A stretch of 40,324 nt of DNA, taken from positions 1-40,324 of the forward strand of contig CAJFTW010000004.1 of assembly GCA_904420025.1 (NCBI GenBank). The letters are read 5' to 3'. The notes beneath the pieces were generated by a model. It saw nothing but the letters and a program-made list of their open reading frames with translations. It did no database searches and was not told where the DNA came from. The translations under genes and the position numbers were made by a program. This DNA comes from Candidatus Pseudolachnospira avium (lineage in GTDB: Bacteria > Bacillota > Clostridia > Lachnospirales > Lachnospiraceae). Each line of letters begins with the position of its first letter. Position 1 is the first letter of the stretch. Shown here piece by piece: positions 16,095-23,390 of this stretch.

Positions 16095-16124
16095 TCCCGG
16101 GGCAGGGACTGCCCCGCCCCGGGA
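16095..16124 (-). terminator. Terminator after the oligopeptide transporter operon
   Basis: The stem TCCCGGGGC/GCCCCGGGA (16095-16103 with 16116-16124) is followed on the minus strand by TCTTTATTC. A second GC-rich hairpin, 16142-16167, precedes it. The T-run is imperfect, so some read-through into the glycyl-radical gene is possible. Confidence 0.65.
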
Positions 16125-16190
16125 AAACAAGACAGTGGTTTCCGGCCCGCCGCAGGGCGGGTACCGGCAGTTTTCGTCAGCGCCCGCCTT

Positions 16191-17750
16191 TTACTCCTTC
16201 CAGGAGAAGGTGGTGCCGCGGACCGTGGTCACACGGGTAGGGATCACTTCATTCAGATCCGCGCTGTATACCAGCAGAGTGGAGGTGCTGAGGATGGAGT
16301 AGTAGGGCACATCCTCGCAGACCGTCTGGCTCAGCTGATAGGTGGCGTCTTTGATGAACTGCTCATCGGTGCTGCTCACCGCCTGGGCGGACAGGGCCGC
16401 GTCTTCCTCATTGGTGTAAGCCAGGTTGGGGATGATGTAGCAGTACAGGTTGATCAGGTCCAGAGCGCTCATGCTGCCGGCGGTGTTCATGGTGTTAAAG
16501 CTTACATCCCAGCCGGCGGTGTGGTCCTTCTGGGTGTCGTCATACACAGCCGCCTCTACCTGCATGATCTCCGCGTTCATGCCAATGGACTGCAGGGCCT
16601 GCTGGAGGATCTCCGCGCTGGTGGTCATGGCCGCGTCTCCGCTGCGGACCATCAGGGAAATGTGGGTTCCCTCCGCAATGCCGGCCTCCTGGAACAGCTG
16701 CTTGGCCGTCTCCGTGTTATAGTTGTAATAGTCCTCCGGCTGGTACATATCGCCCAGGTCTACCATACCGTTGGCGCAGCAGGTCACGCAGGCCTCGCCA
16801 AAGCCGCCGTAGGCCGCCTGGATGATACCGGCGTTGTCCGTGGCGTAGGCGATGGCCTGGCGCACCCGGGGATCCGCGCAGACCGAATTCTCCGAGCAGT
16901 TGAACATCAGGTTCATGGAGCGGTCGCCAAACAGCTCCCGGCCCTGGAAGCCCTCCGCCAGCAGAGAATCATAATCGGAAGGAAGCACATCGTAGGCGCA
17001 GTCCACCTCTCCGGTCTGCAGGGCCGTGGTCCGCTGGGAGGCCTCCTTGATGAACATAACGCGCAGGTTCTTGATGGCCGGCGCGCCGCCCCAGTAGTCG
17101 TCCCGCCCCTCAAACAGGGCGTAGGAACCGGCCACGTACTCCTTCAGCACATAGGGGCCGGAGCCAATGGGCGTGGTGGCCATGCCGTCCGCGCTGGCCT
17201 CATAGGCCTCCTGGTAGAATAGGTTGACGTTGGACAGGGTGCTGACCGCAAAAGCGTACTCCTCAGTGAGAACCAGCTCCACGGTGGTATCGTCCACCGC
17301 GTTGGTGGCTTCCACATCCACATATTTTACCCAGGTATTGGAGTTGGAATCCTCATAGTACATCTTCAGGGTATACACCACGTCCTCCGCCACCAGCTTG
17401 TGGCCGTCGGAGAAGGTGACGTCATCCCGCAGGTGCAGCAGATAATGGGTGCCGTCTACCTGCTCCACCTCCGTGCAGACCATGGGGATAAAGTTGCCTT
17501 CCGTGTCATAGACAAACAGGCTGTCATACACCTGGAAGGTGATCTCAGAGTAACCGCTCTTCGGCGTTTTCATGGGGCCAAAGGTCTCCGGGTCATTGGG
17601 GAAAGCATACACGACCGTATCCTTGTCGCTTCCGCCGCCCTCTCCGCCTTCTCCTCCTGCCGCCTGGGTTCCCTCGCCGCCGCCTGTGGTGCAGGCTGCC
17701 GCCGAGAGGATCAGGCTCAGGGACAACAACAGGGTGATCAGTTTCTTCAT
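16191..17750 (-). CDS. Oligopeptide/solute-binding lipoprotein (family 5 SBP)
   Basis: A 519-residue extracytoplasmic substrate-binding protein of the SBP_bac_5 (OppA/DppA) family. MKKLITLLLSLSLILSAAAC is a lipoprotein signal ending at a lipobox cysteine, followed by a Gly-rich linker (TTGGGEGTQAAGG). Typical internal signatures are FNDPETFGP-like DPETFG, HLRDDVTFSDGHKL and VEVEATNAVDD. The start is ATG 17750 with GAGGAGGAAG upstream; a longer frame from 17888 overlaps oppF and lacks a signal at its end. It would capture a peptide or similar solute outside the membrane for OppBC. It is the last gene of the operon, which is somewhat unusual because the binding protein often comes first. Confidence 0.92.
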   Translation of the reverse strand: MKKLITLLLSLSLILSAAACTTGGGEGTQAAGGEGGEGGGSDKDTVVYAFPNDPETFGPMKTPKSGYSEITFQVYDSLFVYDTEGNFIPMVCTEVEQVDGTHYLLHLRDDVTFSDGHKLVAEDVVYTLKMYYEDSNSNTWVKYVDVEATNAVDDTTVELVLTEEYAFAVSTLSNVNLFYQEAYEASADGMATTPIGSGPYVLKEYVAGSYALFEGRDDYWGGAPAIKNLRVMFIKEASQRTTALQTGEVDCAYDVLPSDYDSLLAEGFQGRELFGDRSMNLMFNCSENSVCADPRVRQAIAYATDNAGIIQAAYGGFGEACVTCCANGMVDLGDMYQPEDYYNYNTETAKQLFQEAGIAEGTHISLMVRSGDAAMTTSAEILQQALQSIGMNAEIMQVEAAVYDDTQKDHTAGWDVSFNTMNTAGSMSALDLINLYCYIIPNLAYTNEEDAALSAQAVSSTDEQFIKDATYQLSQTVCEDVPYYSILSTSTLLVYSADLNEVIPTRVTTVRGTTFSWKE

Positions 17751-17778
17751 TGCATCTTCCTCCTCTTTTTTTATCGCT

Positions 17779-18729
17779 CTACAGGAACTCCCGGCAGCGG
17801 CAGCAGGAAACAAAGTGTCCCGGCCGTACTTCCTCCAGCTTCTGGGGTTCCTGACAGGCTTCTGTCGCGTACTCGCACCGGGCCGCAAACCGGCAGCCGG
17901 GCTTGGGGTTCACCGGGGAGGTGATCTCCCCCTTCAGCAGAATCCGCTTTCTCTCATGATGGGCCTTGGGGATGGGAATGGCCGAGAGCAGCGCCTTGGT
18001 ATACGGGTGGACCGTGTGGTAGAACAGCTCCTTGGCCGGGGCTTTTTCCACCATCTGGCCCAGGTACATGACGGAGATGGCGTCCGACATGTGCTTCACC
18101 ACCGAAAGGTCATGGGTGATAAAGATATAGGTCAGACCAAACTGGTCCTGCAGGTCCTTCATCAGGTTCAGGATCTGCGCCTGAATGGACACATCCAGGG
18201 CGGAGACCGGCTCGTCGCAGACAATAAACTTGGGGTTCAGGGACAGGGCCCGGGCAATGCCGATCCGCTGCCGCCGCCCGCCGTCCAGCTCATGGGGGTA
18301 GGAATTGGCAAACCGCTGGGCCAGGCCCACCAGGTCCATCAGCCGCTCCACCTCCGCGTCCAGCTGTTCCTTGGTCAGGCCTCCTTTTCTCTTCAGAGGC
18401 TCCCGGATGATCTCGCTGACGGACATCCGGGGATTCAGGGAGGCGTAGGGGTCCTGGAAGATGATCTGCATCTCCTCCCGCAGGGCGTGGAGCTTCTTCT
18501 TGTCCACATGGGTCACATCCTCCCCCTTATAGAGGATCTTCCCCCCGGTGCTCTCCTGCAGGTGCAGCACCGTCCGGCCCAGGGTGGACTTTCCGCAGCC
18601 GGATTCTCCCACCACGCCCAGGGTGGTTCCCTCCTCAATCTGGAAGCTGACGTCATCCACCGCATGGAGATCGCCTGCCGCTGTACGGAAATACTTTTTC
18701 AGGTTCTGTACTTCTAATAAGGTTCCCAT
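17779..18729 (-). CDS. oppF: Oligopeptide ABC transporter ATP-binding protein OppF
   Basis: A 316-residue ATPase. Walker A is GESGCGKST, the signature LDGGRRQRIGIARAL replaces the classic LSGGQ, and Walker B is FIVCDEPVSALD. The DGGRRQR variant is known in clostridial and archaeal OppF-type proteins. The C-terminal oligopeptide-transporter domain has the Cys cluster CRFAARCEYATEAC, which can bind an iron-sulfur cluster in some relatives. It abuts oppD without a gap and works with it as a heterodimer on the cytoplasmic face of OppBC. Confidence 0.92.
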   Translation of the reverse strand: MGTLLEVQNLKKYFRTAAGDLHAVDDVSFQIEEGTTLGVVGESGCGKSTLGRTVLHLQESTGGKILYKGEDVTHVDKKKLHALREEMQIIFQDPYASLNPRMSVSEIIREPLKRKGGLTKEQLDAEVERLMDLVGLAQRFANSYPHELDGGRRQRIGIARALSLNPKFIVCDEPVSALDVSIQAQILNLMKDLQDQFGLTYIFITHDLSVVKHMSDAISVMYLGQMVEKAPAKELFYHTVHPYTKALLSAIPIPKAHHERKRILLKGEITSPVNPKPGCRFAARCEYATEACQEPQKLEEVRPGHFVSCCRCREFL

Positions 18730-19704
18730 TTATTCTCCATCCTTTGCTCTCAGACATTTCACCATGTGGCCGCTGGAGATTTCCACCTCCGGCGGGTTCT
18801 GTGCCTGACACCGCTCCGTGCAGTGGGGGCACCGGGGCGCAAACTTGCAGCCCTGGGGCAGGTCTGTGGGATCCGGCATCAGGCCGGGCACCGGGCTCAG
18901 CCGGTCCACATCCTCATCCAGGTCTATGAGGGAGCCAAACAGTCCCACGGTGTAGGGGTGGGTGGGATGATCAAAAATGTCGTCCACCGTCCCGTACTCA
19001 ATGACCTCGCCGGCGTAGACCACCGCCACCTGCTGGCACATTTCCGCAATCACCCCCAGGTCATGGGTGATCATAATCACGGAGGTCCCGTACTCCTCCT
19101 TCAGATGGTTCATCATATCCAGCACCTGGGCCTGGATGGTCACGTCCAGGGCGGTGGTGGGCTCGTCCGCCAGCAGCAGCTCCGGATGGCAGGCCAGGGC
19201 CATGGCAATGACCACCCGCTGCTTCATGCCGCCGGAAAACTGGTGGGGATAATCGTGGTACCGGCTTCCCGGGATGCCCACCTGCTCCAGCATGTCCACC
19301 GCCCGCTTTTCCACCTCGGCCTTGGACAGCTTCTCATGCAGGTGGATGGCCTCGCCGATCTGATCCCCCACGGTCCGCACCGGGTTCAGGGAGGTCATGG
19401 GGTCCTGGAAGATCATGGAGATCTTCTTGCCCCGGATCTTCCGCATCTTGCTCTCCGGCAGCTTCAGCACATCCTCCCCGTCCACGTATATCTCACCGGC
19501 GTTTACCGATCCCTGGGGCTGGGGCAGGATCCGCAGAATGGCTTTGGCAATGGTGGTCTTGCCGGCCCCGGTCTCTCCCACCAGCCCCAGGGTCTCCCCC
19601 TTCTTCAGCTGCAGGCTGACCCCGTTGACCGCGCAGACCTTTTTGCCGTCCGCCTTATAAGAAACCTCCAGGTCTTTGATATCCAATAACAACTGTTCCG
19701 ACAT
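18730..19704 (-). CDS. oppD: Oligopeptide ABC transporter ATP-binding protein OppD
   Basis: A 324-residue ATPase. Walker A is GETGAGKTT, the signature QFSGGMKQRVVIAMAL and Walker B LLLADEPTTALD. The C-terminal domain carries CKFAPRCPHCTERC, typical of OppD/DppD. It is read after oppC across a 62-nt gap that contains leader element B, and has an AGGAGG ribosome site. That gap is the only large one between the four transporter core genes, so expression of the ATPases may be tuned separately from the permeases. Confidence 0.92.
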   Translation of the reverse strand: MSEQLLLDIKDLEVSYKADGKKVCAVNGVSLQLKKGETLGLVGETGAGKTTIAKAILRILPQPQGSVNAGEIYVDGEDVLKLPESKMRKIRGKKISMIFQDPMTSLNPVRTVGDQIGEAIHLHEKLSKAEVEKRAVDMLEQVGIPGSRYHDYPHQFSGGMKQRVVIAMALACHPELLLADEPTTALDVTIQAQVLDMMNHLKEEYGTSVIMITHDLGVIAEMCQQVAVVYAGEVIEYGTVDDIFDHPTHPYTVGLFGSLIDLDEDVDRLSPVPGLMPDPTDLPQGCKFAPRCPHCTERCQAQNPPEVEISSGHMVKCLRAKDGE

Positions 19705-19727
19705 GTTTTACCTCCTGTCCACTGTTT

Positions 19728-19766
19728 GCCGTGCTTTCCACGGCATAAAGGTATACCCGAAGGGTG
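19728..19766 (-). other. Two-hairpin 39-nt leader element, copy B
   Basis: The transcript order is hairpin ACCC-N3-GGGT, a 9-nt linker with conserved TA..AT ends, and hairpin GCCGTG-N5-CACGGC, then 23 nt to the oppD start codon. It begins immediately before the oppC stop codon (19767-19769). Geometry and stem sequences match copy A at 7341-7379. Confidence 0.5.
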
Positions 19767-20645
19767 TCAATCCTTCAGCTTGGGATCCAGAGCGTCCCGC
19801 AGCCCATCGCCCAGCAGGTTAAAGGACAGCACCGCGATCATAATGGCCAGTCCGGGGAACAGCGCCAGGTACGGATAGTTCCGCAGGTAGTTCCGGCCCT
19901 CGGAGATCATGGTGCCCCACTCCGGTGAAGGGGGCTGGGCGCCCAGCCCCAGAAAGCTTAAGGTGGACGCGGCCAGGATAGACATACCCAGGCTCATGGT
20001 CACCTGCACGATCAGGGGGGAGATGGCGTTGGGCAGCACATGCTTGAAGATGATCTCAAAGTCGTTGGCGTTGGTGGCAATGGCCGCCTCCACGTATTCC
20101 TGATCCCGGCAGGTCATAATGGAGGACCGCAGGATACGGGCGAAGATGGGGATGGAGGACACGCTCAGGGCAATGATGGTGTTGACCGTACTGGGCCCCA
20201 GGGCGGACACCAGCACCATGGACAGCAGGATGAACGGGATGGACTGGTAGATGTCCAGGAACCGCATCAGCAGGTTGTCCAGGAAGCCCCCGTAGTACCC
20301 GGCAATGGCTCCAATAACCATGCCGATGAGGGCCGCGAAGATCACGGACATGAAACCGATGGTCAGGGACTCCCGGGCGCCGTAGATCAGGCGGCTGAAA
20401 ATATCCCGCCCCAGCTTATCCGTGCCGCAGGGGTGCTCCCAGCTGGGAGACTGGAAGGTGTTGGCCAGATCCTGCTCCGCGTAGCCGTAGGGGGCCAGCA
20501 CATCCGCAAACGCCGCCACCAGCAGCAGGAAGATAATCACAAACAGGCCGATCATGGCAAAGCGGTTCCGCTTCAGCCGCTTCATCACCGCCACAAACTG
20601 GCTTTCTTTCTTATTTCGCGCTTTTGCTTTTTTCTGTCCGCTCAT
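19767..20645 (-). CDS. oppC: Oligopeptide ABC transporter permease OppC
   Basis: A 292-residue permease with about six membrane helices, a basic cytoplasmic N-terminus (KKAKARNKKESQFVAVMKRLKRN) and the first helix at about 30-50. The BPD_transp_1 coupling region is DQEYVEAAIATNANDFEI, followed by FKHVLPNAISPL. The N-terminal extension with PYGYAEQDL and CGTDKLGRDIFSR is characteristic of DppC/OppC. It starts inside the end of oppB (ATGA overlap), so the two permeases are co-translated. Confidence 0.92.
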   Translation of the reverse strand: MSGQKKAKARNKKESQFVAVMKRLKRNRFAMIGLFVIIFLLLVAAFADVLAPYGYAEQDLANTFQSPSWEHPCGTDKLGRDIFSRLIYGARESLTIGFMSVIFAALIGMVIGAIAGYYGGFLDNLLMRFLDIYQSIPFILLSMVLVSALGPSTVNTIIALSVSSIPIFARILRSSIMTCRDQEYVEAAIATNANDFEIIFKHVLPNAISPLIVQVTMSLGMSILAASTLSFLGLGAQPPSPEWGTMISEGRNYLRNYPYLALFPGLAIMIAVLSFNLLGDGLRDALDPKLKD

Positions 20646-21586
20646 TTCTTCACCTTTCCTCTCCTATACTGAGAACGGATCCGGGGATCCGCAAAGGCAT
20701 ACACCAGATCCACCAGCAGCATGCAGATGCCGAACCACAGGGCAATCACAAACACGCCGGCCTGGATCACCGCGTAATCCCGGGAGTTGATGGCGTTGAT
20801 CAGGTAGTTGCCCATACCGGGAATGGAAAAGATGGATTCCACCACCATGGAGCCGGCCAGGGCGCCGGCAATCTTAGAGCCGATAACCGTGATAATGGGG
20901 ATCATGGCGTTCTGCAGAGCGTGGCCGTACACCACCAGGCTCTCCTTCTGGCCCTTGGCCCGGGCCGTGGTAATGTAATCCTGCCGGATTACCTCCAGCA
21001 TACTGGAACGGGTCTGCCGGGCAATGCCGGCGGTGCCGCCCAGGGCCACGGACACACAGGGGATAATGTATCCCTGCCAGGTGTCGATGCCCATGGAGGG
21101 GAGGATGCCCAGCTGCAGGGCGAACAGGGTGATCATCATCAGGGCAAACCAGAAATTGGGCATGGACACGCAGAACAGGGACGCCAGCATGGTCACATTG
21201 TCCTTCAGGGTGTACTGGTGGGTGGCCGCAATGACCCCGGCGGGAATGCCGATGACCACCGAGATCACCAGGCTGACCATGGCAATGGTCAGGGTATAGG
21301 GGATCCGGAACAGGATCTGCTCCGTAATGGAATTCCCGGTGGTGTAGGAGGTCCCCAGGTCGCCCTGGAAGGCATTGAGAATGAACCGCCCGTACCGGAC
21401 CAGGAAGGGATCGTTGAGGCCCAGCTCCTCGTTCAGCGCCGCAATGTTCTCCTCCGTGGCGTCAATGCCCAGCATAATCTTGGCCGGGTCGCCGGGACAG
21501 AACTCCAGGATCACCATGATCAGAAGGGAGACGCCCAGCAGAATGGGGATCATCCACAGCAGTCTCTTAATGATATATCGGATCAT
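20642..21586 (-). CDS. oppB: Oligopeptide ABC transporter permease OppB
   Basis: A 314-residue permease. The start is ATG 21586 (MIRYIIKRLLWMIPILLG), the classic OppB/DppB first helix, with GGAGAGAG upstream. A longer frame from 21637 would run into the serine-hydrolase gene. Diagnostic features are EFCPGDPAKIMLG, the periplasmic NDPFLVRYGRF loop and the EAA region (RQTRSSMLEVIRQDYITTAR). It lies 4 nt after the serine-hydrolase stop, so the hydrolase and transporter form one transcription unit. Confidence 0.92.
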   Translation of the reverse strand: MIRYIIKRLLWMIPILLGVSLLIMVILEFCPGDPAKIMLGIDATEENIAALNEELGLNDPFLVRYGRFILNAFQGDLGTSYTTGNSITEQILFRIPYTLTIAMVSLVISVVIGIPAGVIAATHQYTLKDNVTMLASLFCVSMPNFWFALMMITLFALQLGILPSMGIDTWQGYIIPCVSVALGGTAGIARQTRSSMLEVIRQDYITTARAKGQKESLVVYGHALQNAMIPIITVIGSKIAGALAGSMVVESIFSIPGMGNYLINAINSRDYAVIQAGVFVIALWFGICMLLVDLVYAFADPRIRSQYRRGKVKK

Positions 21587-21590
21587 TCCG

Positions 21591-23120
21591 TCACTCTCTC
21601 CTTTCCCCGCCATCCATCCGGCGGGCATGCAGTACAAATTCTCCCTTGGAGCGGTCCGTCACCACCCCCGGCAGCGCCAGGGCCGGGGTCAGAATCCGGA
21701 TGGTCAGCCGGTCCCCCGCAAAGCAGAAGGTAAACTTGTCCGACTCAATCCGCCCAAAGCCGCGGCCGTACACCCGCAAAGTGTCCCGGTCCCGCCAGGC
21801 GCCGCTGGCCATGTTCCGGGCGCCGTCCTCCCCGTCTATAAAGTTGCCATGGCTGCGGTTCTCGGGGATGATCACATAGCCATCGCTCTCCGGCCATTCA
21901 CCGCCAAAGCCGCAGGCCAGGCGGTGTTCCCCGTCCTCCTGGCCGGTGACAATCTCCAGTGTTTCGCCATGGTTCTGAAAATCAAAGCGGATGGTCCGGC
22001 AGCCCAGGGGATTTTCCTCCAGCTGGTACACGGCTCCGGAGATTTCTTCCGCAAGGCCGCTGCGGTCGCTGCCCATGGGGGCCAGGTTCCACCGCGCCAG
22101 CGCCTCGGTCAGCTTCCGGTATGCCTCCGGGTTTTCCTCCAGCGGATAGGAATGGGCTCTCTCATACACCATCTCATGGAACATCTGCTGCAGGTCCACG
22201 CCGTGTTTGGTCTTGTTGCAGGCCATGCAGGAAAAGACCATGTTGGCTTCCGTGTACACACAGGACAGGTTGTCGTTCCCTCCGTGGAACACAAAGCCCT
22301 CGCAGGGCATTTTCCAGACCTGGAACCCATAGCCGTACCGGCGGAACGCGCTGTGGTGCGTCACCGTAGGTACATGGAATTTACCGAACAGCTCGCACCA
22401 TTTTTCCTGGATCAGCTGGCGGCCGTTCCAGCGGCCCTTCTTCAAAAACAGGTAGCCGATCTTGGTCAGCCCCTCCTGGGTCACGCAGACCGTGGACGGC
22501 TCCTGCTCCCCCTGCTTGTTGACCCGGCACAGCACGTCCATCCCCAGCGGGTCCAGCACCCGGGGCTTCATATACTGGAACACGTTCACCCCGCTCTTCC
22601 GCTCCACAATGGCCGCCAGAATGTGGGGAATGCCGTTGTTGTAGCAGAACCAGGTCCCCGGCTCATAGGCCGGCGCCAGAGACAGAAAGGTTTTCACCCA
22701 GTCATCGCTGGCAAACAGGTCCGCGCAGGTGTCCTCCGCCTGGCCGGTGTTCATGGTCAGCAGGTGGAAGACGGTCACCTTCTTCATGCGCTCGGAGACG
22801 TTTTCCGGCACCTTGTCCGGAAAGATATCCACCAGCTTTTCATCCAGCCGCAGGATCCCGTCCTGCAGGGCCAGCAGCACGCCCACCGCCACAATGCCCT
22901 TGGCGGCGGAGTAGATCCGGTGGTAGCGGTCCTTGGAAAGCGGCTTTCCCGCCCCCTCCGCAATAATAAAATCATTCCGGATCAGCTGAAAGCTGTGCAG
23001 ATCCACCGCCCCGTCGCCATCCTTCTCCCGAACCGCCTCCAGGAATTTCAGGATGTCCGCAGAGGAGATTCCCTGTGCCTCCGGCGTACTGTACTTCAGA
23101 TTTTCGCTTCCCATTACCAT
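21591..23120 (-). CDS. Cytoplasmic serine hydrolase of the beta-lactamase (class C/S12) family
   Basis: A 509-residue protein with the three active-site motifs of class C beta-lactamase-like hydrolases: S71-A-A-K74, Y160-N-N162 and H279-G-G281. There is no signal peptide, so unlike penicillin-binding proteins it should act inside the cell, for example as an esterase, amidase or D-peptidase on an imported substrate. The 200-residue C-terminal beta-rich domain is typical of the larger esterase-like members. The start is ATG 23120 with AGAAGGAG upstream; the longer frame back to 23345 runs over the sigma-54 promoter. It is the first gene of the operon and 4 nt from oppB, which suggests uptake and hydrolysis of one class of compound. 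Confidence 0.87.
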   Translation of the reverse strand: MVMGSENLKYSTPEAQGISSADILKFLEAVREKDGDGAVDLHSFQLIRNDFIIAEGAGKPLSKDRYHRIYSAAKGIVAVGVLLALQDGILRLDEKLVDIFPDKVPENVSERMKKVTVFHLLTMNTGQAEDTCADLFASDDWVKTFLSLAPAYEPGTWFCYNNGIPHILAAIVERKSGVNVFQYMKPRVLDPLGMDVLCRVNKQGEQEPSTVCVTQEGLTKIGYLFLKKGRWNGRQLIQEKWCELFGKFHVPTVTHHSAFRRYGYGFQVWKMPCEGFVFHGGNDNLSCVYTEANMVFSCMACNKTKHGVDLQQMFHEMVYERAHSYPLEENPEAYRKLTEALARWNLAPMGSDRSGLAEEISGAVYQLEENPLGCRTIRFDFQNHGETLEIVTGQEDGEHRLACGFGGEWPESDGYVIIPENRSHGNFIDGEDGARNMASGAWRDRDTLRVYGRGFGRIESDKFTFCFAGDRLTIRILTPALALPGVVTDRSKGEFVLHARRMDGGERRE

Positions 23121-23177
23121 TTTTCCTTCTCCTTCTGTTCCGTTGCGACGCTTTTCGACATCTGCCCCTTTATAACC

Positions 23178-23193
23178 GCAATTCTGGTGCCAA
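23178..23193 (-). promoter_or_regulatory. Sigma-54 (-24/-12) promoter of the hydrolase-opp operon
   Basis: The minus strand reads TTGGCACCAGAATTGC, which fits TGGCAC-N5-TTGC exactly, with the invariant GG and GC separated by 10 nt. Transcription would begin near 23166, 46 nt before the serine-hydrolase ATG. A sigma-54 activator gene lies 3 kb away (26350-28365). Confidence 0.85.
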
Positions 23194-23230
23194 TTTTGAG
23201 CAGTGTGAATTTTTTCACCCGTACCGTTTT

Positions 23231-23254
23231 CCCTTTCCATGAATTGGAACAGGG
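23231..23254. promoter_or_regulatory. Candidate upstream activator site
   Basis: A palindrome TTCCA-N5-TGGAA extended by CCC...GGG arms is centred about 77 nt upstream of the predicted sigma-54 start site, a normal position for an enhancer-binding protein. A second short palindrome, GTGAA-N4-TTCAC (23205-23218), lies between it and the -24 element. Function is inferred from position only. Confidence 0.45.
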
Positions 23255-23294
23255 ATTTACGTGATTTTTCAAAAGCAAAATGTATGGAAACACA

Positions 23295-23325
23295 CAAAAA
23301 AGAGCACGGTTTTTGTCCGCGCTCT
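23295..23325 (-). terminator. Terminator of the ilvD-family transcript
   Basis: On the minus strand the stem AGAGCGCGG / CCGTGCTCT (one G-U pair, 7-nt loop) is followed by TTTTTTG. It separates the dehydratase gene from the sigma-54 promoter downstream. Confidence 0.88.
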
Positions 23326-23335
23326 CCAATGAACC

Positions 23336-23360
23336 AACGTTTCATCCTGTAATAAACGTT
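23336..23360. promoter_or_regulatory. Perfect inverted repeat AACGTTT-N11-AAACGTT
   Basis: Seven-base arms at 23336-23342 and 23354-23360, between the ilvD stop codon and its terminator. On the minus strand it also reads as a direct repeat of TGAAACGTT. It lies about 180 nt upstream of the sigma-54 start site, so it could be a distal enhancer; it could also be an operator of another kind. Confidence 0.35.
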
Positions 23361-23390
23361 TCAATTTGGGATTATCATTCACGCCCTGGC

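Noticed and set aside
17751..17888. A longer N-terminus for the substrate-binding protein.
   Set aside because: The extension overlaps oppF and would bury the lipoprotein signal peptide that begins at ATG 17750.
20624..21733. Long His/Gln/Gly-rich frames opposite the opp, glycyl-radical and other minus-strand genes.
   Set aside because: They mirror GC-rich codon use of the true genes on the other strand, lack ribosome sites and resemble no family.
23121..23345. A longer N-terminus for the serine hydrolase.
   Set aside because: It would span the sigma-54 promoter and the ilvD terminator; the ribosome site supports ATG 23120.
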